Assembly (NCBI RefSeq): GCF_002086115.1
Contig: NZ_MVHJ01000013.1
Location: 1-64,000 of the forward strand
DNA length: 64,000 nucleotides
Direction: 5' to 3'
Source: Mycolicibacterium bacteremicum
GTDB taxonomy: Bacteria; Actinomycetota; Actinomycetes; Mycobacteriales; Mycobacteriaceae
Shown here: one piece after another, positions 40,939-48,421 of the stretch
How the letters are laid out: the number at the start of each line of letters is the position of its first letter
Numbering within the stretch: the first letter of the stretch is position 1
Notes under the pieces: model-generated
What the model was told of the DNA's origin: nothing
The model's database searches: none
Seen by the model: only the letters and a program-made list of their open reading frames with translations
Made by a program: the position numbers and the translations under genes

Positions 40939-40993
40939 ACTCTGCGGTGAGTGCGCGCGCCACTCGCACTTTCGCGCCGTCAGCGCAGAGTCA
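40939..40993 (+). repeat. 55-bp repeat, copy 2
   Basis: Second copy of the 40798 element, again with inverted ends (GACTCTGCG 40938-40946, CGCAGAGTC 40984-40992). It repeats the CTG-CGG-TGA codons of the nitroreductase end out of gene context. Confidence 0.8.
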
Positions 40994-41006
40994 GCTGGGA
41001 GATTTC

Positions 41007-41118
41007 GCAGCCTTCGGGGTCGACGGCTCAGGCCTGCTTCGCAGCCTTCGGGGTCGACGGCTCAGGCCTGCTTCGCAGCCTTCGGGGTCGACGGCTCAGG
41101 CCTGCTTCGCAGCCTTCG
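41007..41118 (+). repeat. 34-bp tandem repeat at the 3' end of the HhH-GPD gene
   Basis: The 34-bp unit starting GCAGCCTTCGGGGTCGACGG and ending CTCAGGCCTGCTTC occurs three times head-to-tail without mismatch (41007, 41041, 41075), followed by a 10-bp partial copy at 41109. The third unit holds the stop codon (41096-41098) of the minus-strand HhH-GPD gene, so the array is a duplicated gene end. MIRU/VNTR-like. Confidence 0.9.
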
Positions 41119-41683
41119 CGGCGGCCTTCATCTTCTTCTTGTACGCCCGAACCTCTTGCAACGAGCCGGGGTCGACGACATCGGCTACCGACATGTGCGT
41201 GCCGGCCTTGCCGTAGTCACCCGCGGCGGCCCGCCAGCCCTTCGGCGTCACCCCGTACTGCTTGCCCAACAGCGCCAGGAAGATCCGCGCCTTCTGATCA
41301 CCGAAACCGGGCAGCCGCTTCAACCGGCGCAGCACCTCTTTGCCGTCCGGGTCTCCCCCGGTCCACAACGCGCTGACATCACCGTCGTAGTCGTCGACGA
41401 TCGCCTGGGCAAGCGCCTGCACCCGCTTGGACATCGAGCCCGGGAACCGGTGGATCGCCGGGGTTTCCGAGCACAGCGCGGTGAACTCGTCGGGGTCGTA
41501 CTCCGCGATCACCCGTGCGTCCACCGAACCGATGCGGTCGGCGATCTTCTTCGGTCCGGCGAACGCGACCTCCATCGGGATCTGCTGATCGAGCATCATC
41601 CCGAGCAGCAACGCGAACGGGTTGGCCTCGAGCAGGGCGTCAGCATCGGGATCTTGGACCAGCTGCAGGGTGGGCACCCGCAC
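41096..41683 (-). CDS. HhH-GPD base-excision-repair-like protein (Rv1156-like)
   Basis: 195 aa, cytosolic. The helix-hairpin-helix region LKRLPGFGDQKARIFLALL near residue 125 is typical of HhH-GPD DNA glycosylase-like proteins. N-terminal LLGMMLDQQIPMEVAF resembles the first glycosylase helix. The C-terminus is a Lys/Ala-rich tail (YKKKMKAAAKAAKQA). Whether it has glycosylase activity is unknown; I do not see a clear catalytic Asp motif. GTG start. The 3' end is tandemly duplicated downstream. Confidence 0.82.
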   Translation of the reverse strand: MRVPTLQLVQDPDADALLEANPFALLLGMMLDQQIPMEVAFAGPKKIADRIGSVDARVIAEYDPDEFTALCSETPAIHRFPGSMSKRVQALAQAIVDDYDGDVSALWTGGDPDGKEVLRRLKRLPGFGDQKARIFLALLGKQYGVTPKGWRAAAGDYGKAGTHMSVADVVDPGSLQEVRAYKKKMKAAAKAAKQA

Positions 41684-41770
41684 AGTCTAGAACCGCGAAT
41701 CCCGACACGGTGCCGGTGCGGTATGCGACCGTGATCCCCTGACCAGCGCACAACGCAGAGGGAGACGGCC

Positions 41771-42076
41771 ATGAGACGAGTGATCACACCGCTGCTGACG
41801 GCCACCGCGGCCGTCGCCGCCTCGATTGCCTTCGCCGGCGCCGCGCTCGCCATCCCCGACCAGGGCACCCCGGAGTTCGACGAGTATCTGGCCGGCCTGC
41901 AGCGCAACGGCTACAACCTCAATCCCGACACCGCCTGGCGCGCGATGCACCAGGCCTGCGTCGGGGGCCTGCCCGGTTACATCGGGCTGGAGCTGGCCGC
42001 GCAGGGCGCCATCGGGCCGGGCGCGCAGGAGCGCGTGTTCGACGTGGCCAGGAAGTACGCCTGCCCGGTCCAGTAG
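41771..42076 (+). CDS. DUF732-family small secreted protein
   Basis: 101 aa. Signal peptide (ITPLLTATAAVAASIAFAGAALA, cleavage around residue 27), then a compact helical domain with two cysteines (HQACVGG and KYACPVQ) that should form a disulfide. The pattern FDEYLAGLQRNGY near the mature N-terminus and C-terminal Cys are DUF732 features, a family common in mycobacteria with unknown function. GAGGGAGA ribosome-binding site upstream. The kinase gene follows after 27 bp. Confidence 0.85.
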   Translation: MRRVITPLLTATAAVAASIAFAGAALAIPDQGTPEFDEYLAGLQRNGYNLNPDTAWRAMHQACVGGLPGYIGLELAAQGAIGPGAQERVFDVARKYACPVQ

Positions 42077-42103
42077 CCGCATCGGCATAGGGTTGGCCGC
42101 ACC

Positions 42104-43318
42104 ATGTCCGGTCAGTTCGCGGTCACCCTGGCGGCGGCACTGCTCTTGGCGGTGCTGGCGGCCGTCCTCGTGGTGCGCACCCGCCGCGTCGTGGCCACCC
42201 CGACCGAGCGTGCCGTGCACGCGGCCCTGCACACCGCCTCGCTGGCGGCGCGCGCCCTGCGCCAGGGCCTGGACACCGGATCCGCCGCCACCGCCGCACC
42301 CTTCCTGCGCGACCTCACCGGCACCGACGGTGTCGCCCTGTTCGACGGTGACGGTCAGCTGCTCTCCCGCGATCCCGCCGACAAGTTCATCTGGCAGCCC
42401 GCGGTCATCTCCACCTGCACGACGGCCGCGGCGGCCTCCATCGCCGGTGAACGCCGGGTGCTCGACAGCGTGCGCACCTTCACCGTCGTCGCGCAGCCGC
42501 TGCTGGCCGAGACCGGTGACGTCCTGGGCGTACTGGTGGTCGTCACCACCGGCACGCCGGGCCCCGGCATGCTCGGCGCCGTCGGCGAGGTCGCGCGCTA
42601 CGCCGCCAGTCAGGTCGAACTCGCCGAACTCGACGCCTCGCGCGCCCGCCTCGCCAAGGCCGAGGTGCTGGCCCTGCGCGCCCAGATCAGCCCGCACTTC
42701 ATCTACAACGCACTCAACACCATCGCCTCGTTCGTGCGCACCGATCCCGCCCGCGCGCGCGAATTGATCCTGGAGTTCGCCGATTTCACCCGCTACTCGT
42801 TCCGGGCCGCCGGGCAGTACACCACCCTGGCCGAGGAACTGCGCAACATCGATCGCTACCTGACACTGGAGCGAGCCCGCTTCGGTGCGGCCCTGACGGT
42901 GCGCCTGCAGGTCGCCCCCGAGGTGCTCAACGTGGTGGTGCCGTTCCTGGCACTGCAACCGTTGGTGGAGAACGCGGTGCGCCACGGCCTGGCCGGACAG
43001 GGCGGCGGGTCGGTGGAGATCGTCGCCGACGACGCCGGCTCGGACTGCGTCATCACCGTCGAAGACGACGGCGCCGGAATGGATCCCGACACCCTGCGGG
43101 CCGGGCACGGTGACGCGCTGGCCGAGCGGACCCCGGCCGCCGGACACGATCAGTCCGCGCACGTCGGGCTGACCAATGTCGACCATCGGCTGCGCGCAGC
43201 GTTCGGCAACGATTACGGTCTGGTGGTCGAAACGGCTATCGGAGCGGGGACCAAGGTCATCATGCGGGTACCGAAATTCCGGTCCGGCGTGCGGGCCGAC
43301 GGAGGCGGGTTCGCGTGA
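42104..43318 (+). CDS. LytS-type sensor histidine kinase
   Basis: 404 aa. One N-terminal TM helix (residues 5-24), then a GAF/PAS-like sensory region (about 30-165). The His_kinase/LytS domain has phospho-acceptor H198 (LRAQISPHFIYNALNTI), and the ATPase domain has LVENAVRHGL and VEDDGAGMD. Similar cytosolic-sensor kinases lie beside transporters in actinobacteria. The GTGA overlap couples it to the LytTR regulator. Its location before two acetate-type symporter units suggests sensing of a small carboxylate (inference, by analogy with E. coli BtsS/YpdA pyruvate systems). Confidence 0.92.
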   Translation: MSGQFAVTLAAALLLAVLAAVLVVRTRRVVATPTERAVHAALHTASLAARALRQGLDTGSAATAAPFLRDLTGTDGVALFDGDGQLLSRDPADKFIWQPAVISTCTTAAAASIAGERRVLDSVRTFTVVAQPLLAETGDVLGVLVVVTTGTPGPGMLGAVGEVARYAASQVELAELDASRARLAKAEVLALRAQISPHFIYNALNTIASFVRTDPARARELILEFADFTRYSFRAAGQYTTLAEELRNIDRYLTLERARFGAALTVRLQVAPEVLNVVVPFLALQPLVENAVRHGLAGQGGGSVEIVADDAGSDCVITVEDDGAGMDPDTLRAGHGDALAERTPAAGHDQSAHVGLTNVDHRLRAAFGNDYGLVVETAIGAGTKVIMRVPKFRSGVRADGGGFA

Positions 43319-44100
43319 GCGCCGGCCTGACCGTGCTCGCCGTCGACGACGAGGCGCCCGCCCTCGACGAACTGGCCTACCTGCTCGGCGAACATCCCGA
43401 CATCGCCACGGTGCACACCGCCGGCGACGCGACCTCGGCGCTGCGCGAACTCAACCGGCACACCATCGACGCGGTGTTCCTCGACATCAACATGCCGGGG
43501 CTGTCCGGGATCGAACTGGCCGGCGTGCTCACCAACTTCGCGCACCGGCCCGCCGTGGTGTTCGTGACCGCCCACGAGGACCGGGCCGTCGCGGCCTTCG
43601 ATGTCGGCGCGCTGGACTACCTGCTCAAGCCGATCCGGCAGAACCGGCTCGACGAAGCGGTACGCCGGGTGGCGAGCGCCCGCACCAGCGAGCCGCCCGC
43701 CGAGGAACCCGATACCACCGATTCCGATGTCATCCCCGCCGAATTGGGCGGTATCACCCACCTGGTGCCGCGGGAGAGCATCGGCTGGGTGGAGGCCGAG
43801 GGCGACTATGCCCGGCTGCACTCGGCCACCGGCGCACACCTGGTGCGGATCCCGTTGAGCACGTTGGAGACCCGCTGGCGCGATCACGGCTTCCAACGCA
43901 TCCACCGCTCCTATCTGGTGTCGCTGCGACTGGTCACCGGGCTGCGCACCGCCGACGGCGCGGTGCTGGTGCGGTTGCGCGCCAACGGCGCCTCCCCCGC
44001 CGTCGAACTACCGGTGAGCCGTCGCCAGGCCCGCGAACTGCGCGACCGGCTGGTCCGCGACCCGATGCGCAACCTGAAGCCGGCGGGCGCCGATGAATGA
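43315..44100 (+). CDS. LytTR-family response regulator
   Basis: 261 aa. The receiver has acidic pair D11/D12, phospho-acceptor D57 (VFLDINMPG) and lysine in LDYLLKPI. A linker of about 25 acidic residues leads to a LytTR DNA-binding domain (about 145-255, with SIGWVEAEGDYARLH and FQRIHRSYLVSL). GTG start overlapping the kinase stop. Its stop codon is 8 bp inside the next gene, so the small membrane gene is translationally chained to it. LytTR regulators bind imperfect direct repeats; none was confidently identified. Confidence 0.92.
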   Translation: MSAGLTVLAVDDEAPALDELAYLLGEHPDIATVHTAGDATSALRELNRHTIDAVFLDINMPGLSGIELAGVLTNFAHRPAVVFVTAHEDRAVAAFDVGALDYLLKPIRQNRLDEAVRRVASARTSEPPAEEPDTTDSDVIPAELGGITHLVPRESIGWVEAEGDYARLHSATGAHLVRIPLSTLETRWRDHGFQRIHRSYLVSLRLVTGLRTADGAVLVRLRANGASPAVELPVSRRQARELRDRLVRDPMRNLKPAGADE

Positions 44101-44452
44101 GCGGCCACCGCGGCAGCGGGTCATCCTTGCGCACCGCCGCGGTGCCCGGATGGTGCGCACCCGCGTGGAGGTGCAGGAGCAGACCGAGGTCGGCGACACC
44201 CTGGTGCGCGGCCTGGTGCGGGCCCAACTCGGGTTGGCGCTGCGGCTGACGCTGGTCGTGGTCACCGCGGTCGCCGGCATCCTGGTGCTCACCGCGACGA
44301 TGCCCGATCTGACGGTGCTCGGGATGCGGCTGAACTGGTTGCTGCTGGCGGTGCTGGCCTTCCCGCTGCTGTACGCCGTGGGCAGGCTGTACGTCCGGCT
44401 GGCCGAGCAGGCCGAGCGCGATTTCGTCCGCGTCGTCGACAGCGAACCGTGA
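44093..44452 (+). CDS. Small two-helix membrane protein (symporter partner)
   Basis: 119 aa. A basic cytosolic N-terminus is followed by two transmembrane helices (LALRLTLVVVTAVAGILVLTA and LNWLLLAVLAFPLLYAVGRLYV) and a charged tail. Topology and position before a solute:sodium symporter are those of the DUF485/DUF4212-type partner subunits, although the sequence match is weak. It overlaps the regulator by 8 bp and the symporter by 4 bp (GTGA). Confidence 0.75.
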   Translation: MNERPPRQRVILAHRRGARMVRTRVEVQEQTEVGDTLVRGLVRAQLGLALRLTLVVVTAVAGILVLTATMPDLTVLGMRLNWLLLAVLAFPLLYAVGRLYVRLAEQAERDFVRVVDSEP

Positions 44453-46179
44453 CCGGTTCACCGCTGACCGCAGCCGCGCTGCTGGCCGCCGCCATCGCCA
44501 CGGTGCTGATCGGCAGCTGGGGTGTGCGGCTGTCGCGCACCACGTCGGACTTCCTGGTCGCCTCACGCAGCGTCGGGCCGCGCTGGAACGCCGCCGCCAT
44601 ATCCGGTGAATACCTCTCCGCGGCATCGTTTCTCGGCGTCGCCGGTCTGATCGCCAAATACGGCGCTGACGCGTTGTGGTATCCGGTCGGCTTCACCGCG
44701 GGCTATCTGGGACTGTTGCTGTTCGTCGCCGCCCCGCTACGCCGCTCCGGCGCCTACACCGTGCCCGACTTCGCCGAATTCCGGCTCGGCTCGGCCCGGT
44801 TGCGTAAGGTCGCCATGCTCGTGGTGGTCATGGTCTGCCTGTTCTACCTGGCCCCGCAATACCAGGGCGCCGGACTGGCGCTGAAAACCCTTCTCGGCAT
44901 GCCCGTTTGGACCGGGCCGGTGCTGGTCGGTGCCATCGTCATCACCAACGTGGTGGGTGGCGGCATGCGGTCGATCACCTTCGTGCAGGCCTTCCAGTAT
45001 TGGCTCAAGCTCACCGCGGTCGCCATTCCCGCCCTGGCGCTGCTGGGGTTGTTCCTGCAGGACCGCGGCGATCTGGGCGGCCCGCTACCGCCCAGCGTCG
45101 AGCACATGACGACGGTGCAGATCGAGACCGATGTGGTGGTCCGCGTCGTCGACCCGGCCGGTATCACCGTCACCGGTGTGCTGGACGGTAACGCGGTGCG
45201 CGACAGCGGTTTCGGCACCCCGGGCGAGCACACGCTGGGCGCCGACACCAGCCTCACACTGGCCGCCGGTGCGGCCACGCCGGTGGTGGCCGGGACCCCG
45301 GGCACCGGCAGCGAGTGGATAGCCTCGGGCACCGGGCTCGGCGGCGGGCATCCGTTGTATCAGGTGCTGTCCATCATCATCGCGACGTTCCTGGGCACCA
45401 TGGGACTGCCGCATCTGCTGGTCCGCTTCTACACCAATCCCGACGGACGCGCGGCGCGGCGCACCGCGCTCGCGGTGATCGCCCTGCTGTCGCTGTTCTA
45501 CCTGTTCCCCATCCTGCTCGGGGTCTTCTCCCGGCTCTACGTGCCGCAGCTGCTGATCACCGGAACCGCCGATGCCGCAGTGCTGTTGGCACCCGGCGCC
45601 GCGATCGGCGGAGTCTTCGGCCAACTGCTCGCCGCGCTGGTCGCCGCCGGCGCCATCGCCGCCTTCCTGGCCACCTCCTCGGGCCTGCTGGTCAGCATCG
45701 CCGGCGCGCTGGCCACCGACGTGTTGCGCGGCCGGGTGCGCGACTTCCGGGTGGCCGCGGTGATCGGCGGTCTGATCCCGATCCCATTGTCGCTGTTGGT
45801 CTCCGACCTCGAACTCTCCCGCACCGTGGGTCTGGCCTTCGCGGTGGCCGCCTCCACGTTGTGCCCGCTGCTGGTGCTCGGCATCTGGTGGCGCGGGCTG
45901 ACCGCCACCGGCGCGGCCTGCGGACTGGTGGTCGGCGGGATGGTGTGCGGCGGCGCCGTGCTGGTGGCCATCACCGGCGGGGTCGACGAGAGCGTGCTCG
46001 GCGGATGGCCGGCGGTGATGGTCGGATATCCCGCCGCGGTCAGCGTGCCGGTGGCGTTCGCGACGATGATCGCGGTCAGCCGGTTCACCCGGCCCACCCC
46101 CGGCGTCGCGCAGATCTTCGCCCGCATGCACGTGCCCGAACGCCTCGGTATGGGCCTGGAACGGTTGCCCGAGGACTGA
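44449..46179 (+). CDS. Sodium:solute symporter (SSS family, acetate/pyruvate-type)
   Basis: 576 aa with about 13 helices. The SSS signatures ISGEYLSAASFLGVAGLI, TYLGLL-like region, VVGGGMRSITFVQAFQYWLK and MGLPHLLVRFYTNP are typical of ActP/MctP-like monocarboxylate symporters. An extra extracytoplasmic loop of about 90 polar residues (around 215-300, including TVQIETDVVVRVVD and a Gly/Thr-rich stretch) is inserted compared with the second symporter in this window. GTG start coupled to the preceding small membrane gene. The unit ends with a nested hairpin. Confidence 0.9.
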   Translation: MTGSPLTAAALLAAAIATVLIGSWGVRLSRTTSDFLVASRSVGPRWNAAAISGEYLSAASFLGVAGLIAKYGADALWYPVGFTAGYLGLLLFVAAPLRRSGAYTVPDFAEFRLGSARLRKVAMLVVVMVCLFYLAPQYQGAGLALKTLLGMPVWTGPVLVGAIVITNVVGGGMRSITFVQAFQYWLKLTAVAIPALALLGLFLQDRGDLGGPLPPSVEHMTTVQIETDVVVRVVDPAGITVTGVLDGNAVRDSGFGTPGEHTLGADTSLTLAAGAATPVVAGTPGTGSEWIASGTGLGGGHPLYQVLSIIIATFLGTMGLPHLLVRFYTNPDGRAARRTALAVIALLSLFYLFPILLGVFSRLYVPQLLITGTADAAVLLAPGAAIGGVFGQLLAALVAAGAIAAFLATSSGLLVSIAGALATDVLRGRVRDFRVAAVIGGLIPIPLSLLVSDLELSRTVGLAFAVAASTLCPLLVLGIWWRGLTATGAACGLVVGGMVCGGAVLVAITGGVDESVLGGWPAVMVGYPAAVSVPVAFATMIAVSRFTRPTPGVAQIFARMHVPERLGMGLERLPED

Positions 46180-46188
46180 CGCCGGCGT

Positions 46189-46244
46189 GAGCAGACAGCC
46201 ACACCCCTGACAGGTGACCGAAACAGGGGTGCCCGCGTCTGCTC
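46189..46244 (+). terminator. Nested hairpin after the first symporter
   Basis: Outer arms GAGCAGAC (46189-46196) and GTCTGCTC (46237-46244) enclose an inner stem ACCCCTG/CAGGGGT (46203-46209, 46224-46230). It starts 10 bp after the stop codon at 46179 and probably separates the two-component/symporter transcript from the second symporter unit. Confidence 0.6.
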
Positions 46245-46341
46245 GGCCGGTGCGACACCGGCAACCGCTTGTCGTCGCCGACGGACCGTTCACCGCAGGC
46301 GACCCTCGTTTCAGCGGGTTGACCTCGGGTAACACTTCGAT

Positions 46342-46357
46342 TGTGACCTGAGTCTCA
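46342..46357 (+). promoter_or_regulatory. Candidate CRP (cAMP receptor protein) site
   Basis: TGTGACCTGAGTCTCA differs from the mycobacterial CRP consensus TGTGANNNNNNTCACA at one position. It lies 52 bp before the start of the DUF485-symporter unit. A TTGACC element (46319-46324) lies 17 bp upstream of it. Confidence 0.45.
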
Positions 46358-46409
46358 ATACGCTCTGTCCACGATCCGGAACACAATCGACCAGTCAGGA
46401 GCACCCGCG

Positions 46410-46751
46410 GTGTCCACCACGGAAAGCAGGCCGGCCCCCACCGGCCAAGAGTTCATCGCCATGCAGGCGAGCCCCGAGTTCCAGGAACTGCGAAGCAGGT
46501 TGCGCCGGTTCGTCTTCCCGATGACGGCGTTCTTCCTCGTCTGGTACGGGCTGTACGTGCTGCTGGGCGCGTTCGCCCACGACTTCATGGCCACCAAGGT
46601 GTTCGGCGACGTCAACGTCGGACTGATCATCGGCCTCGGCCAGTTCCTGACGACCTTCGTCATCACCGGCCTCTACGTCCGGTTCGCCAACCGCGAACTC
46701 GACCCGCGCGCCGCCGCGATCCGCGAAGAGCTGGAAGGACCCGCGCTGTGA
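46410..46751 (+). CDS. DUF485 membrane protein (symporter partner)
   Basis: 113 aa. Two TM helices (PMTAFFLVWYGLYVLLGAFA and LIIGLGQFLTTFVITGLYV) with the DUF485 features FQELRSRLRRFVFP before TM1 and YVRFANRELDPRAAAIREE after TM2. DUF485 genes regularly precede acetate permease actP, as E. coli yjcH does. GTG start; it overlaps the next symporter by 4 bp (GTGA). Confidence 0.92.
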   Translation: MSTTESRPAPTGQEFIAMQASPEFQELRSRLRRFVFPMTAFFLVWYGLYVLLGAFAHDFMATKVFGDVNVGLIIGLGQFLTTFVITGLYVRFANRELDPRAAAIREELEGPAL

Positions 46752-48379
46752 ACACCTACCTGGCTGCAACCGAGGCGGTCGGCAACCCCGTCGCCAACAT
46801 GGCCATCTTCGGCCTCTTCGTCGTGGTGACGATGGTCGTGGTGATCCGGGCCAGCAAGAAGAACGCCACCGCCGCCGAGTTCTTCACCGGCGGCCGCGGC
46901 TTCTCCGGTCCGCAGAACGGCGTCGCCATCGCCGGCGACTACCTGTCGGCGGCCAGCTTCCTGGGCATCGCCGGCGCCATCGCCGTATACGGCTACGACG
47001 GCTTCCTGTACTCGATCGGCTTCCTGGTCGCCTGGCTGGTGGCCCTGCTGCTGGTGGCCGAATTGCTGCGCAACACCGGCAAATTCACCATGGCCGACGT
47101 ACTGAGCTTCCGGCTCAAGCAGCGCCCGGTCCGGGTGGCCGCGGCCACCTCGACGCTGACGGTGTCGCTGTTCTATCTACTGGCCCAGATGGCCGGCGCC
47201 GGTGGCCTGGTCGCGCTGCTGATGAACATCAACAGCAAGAGCGGACAGGCCGTCGTGATCGCCGTCGTCGGTCTGTTGATGATCGTCTACGTCCTGGTCG
47301 GCGGCATGAAGGGCACCACCTGGGTGCAGATCATCAAGGCCGTACTGCTGATCGCCGGCGCCGGGTTCATGACCGTGATGGTGCTGGCCAAGTTCGGGCT
47401 GAACTTCTCCGAGATCCTGGGCTCCGCGCAGACCGCGATCTCCGGGGCCACCACCGAGGGGGTGGCCAGCCGCGACGTGCTCGCGCCCGGTGCGCAGTAC
47501 GGCGGATCGCTGACCAGCCAGATCAACTTCATCTCGCTGGCGCTGGCGCTGGTGTTGGGCACCGCGGGCCTGCCGCACGTGCTGATGCGCTTCTACACCG
47601 TGCCCACCGCCAAGGAAGCCCGGCGCAGCGTGGTCTGGGCCATCGCGCTCATCGGCGCCTTCTACCTGTTCACCCTGGTGCTCGGCTACGGCGCGGCGGC
47701 CCTGGTCGGGCCGGACCGCATTCTCGGCGCCGCGGGCGGGGTGAACTCCGCGGCCCCGCTGCTGGCTCTGGAACTCGGCGGCGTGGTGCTGCTCGGCATC
47801 ATTTCCGCGGTCGCCTTCGCCACCATCCTCGCGGTGGTCGCCGGTCTGACCATCACCGCGTCGGCCTCGTTCGCCCACGACATCTACGCCTCGGTGCTGA
47901 AGTCCCACAAGGTGACCGAGGACGAGCAGGTGAAGGTCTCCCGTATCACCGCGGTGGTGCTGGGCATCCTGGCCATCGGCCTGGGCATCCTGGCCAACGG
48001 ACAGAACGTCGCGTTCCTGGTGGCGCTGGCCTTCGCGATCGCCGCGGCAGCCAACCTGCCGACCATCGTGTACTCGCTGTACTGGAAGCGGTTCAACACC
48101 CGCGGCGCGCTGTGGAGCATGTACGGCGGGCTGATCTCCACGCTGATACTGATCGTGTTCTCCCCCGCCGTGTCGGGTGCCAAGACGTCGATGATCCCCG
48201 GTGCGGACTTCGCCTGGTTCCCGCTGGCCAATCCGGGCATCGTGTCGATCCCGCTGGCCTTCGCGCTCGGCATCATCGGCACGCTGACCTCCAAGGACAC
48301 CGGCGACCCGGCCATCAACGCCGAGATGGAGGTGCGCTCGCTGACCGGGGTGGGCGCCGAGAAGGCGGTCGCGCACTAG
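46748..48379 (+). CDS. Cation/acetate symporter, ActP-like
   Basis: 543 aa, 13 predicted helices. SSS features: GVAIAGDYLSAASFLGIAGAI, VGGMKGTTWVQIIKAVLL, TAGLPHVLMRFYTVPTAKEARRS and a C-terminal YSLYWKRFNTRGALW. These match ActP-type acetate/glycolate permeases including the LPHVLMRF motif. Translationally coupled to the DUF485 gene. A candidate CRP site lies upstream, consistent with control by carbon status. It lacks the large loop insertion of the symporter at 44449. Confidence 0.93.
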   Translation: MNTYLAATEAVGNPVANMAIFGLFVVVTMVVVIRASKKNATAAEFFTGGRGFSGPQNGVAIAGDYLSAASFLGIAGAIAVYGYDGFLYSIGFLVAWLVALLLVAELLRNTGKFTMADVLSFRLKQRPVRVAAATSTLTVSLFYLLAQMAGAGGLVALLMNINSKSGQAVVIAVVGLLMIVYVLVGGMKGTTWVQIIKAVLLIAGAGFMTVMVLAKFGLNFSEILGSAQTAISGATTEGVASRDVLAPGAQYGGSLTSQINFISLALALVLGTAGLPHVLMRFYTVPTAKEARRSVVWAIALIGAFYLFTLVLGYGAAALVGPDRILGAAGGVNSAAPLLALELGGVVLLGIISAVAFATILAVVAGLTITASASFAHDIYASVLKSHKVTEDEQVKVSRITAVVLGILAIGLGILANGQNVAFLVALAFAIAAAANLPTIVYSLYWKRFNTRGALWSMYGGLISTLILIVFSPAVSGAKTSMIPGADFAWFPLANPGIVSIPLAFALGIIGTLTSKDTGDPAINAEMEVRSLTGVGAEKAVAH

Positions 48380-48421
48380 CGACCCGGAACTACCGGACCG
48401 GCGGCGGCGTTGTTCACACTC

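Noticed and set aside
41007..41118. CRISPR-like array
   Set aside because: The units are contiguous 34-bp copies with no spacers and overlap a gene end; no cas genes nearby.
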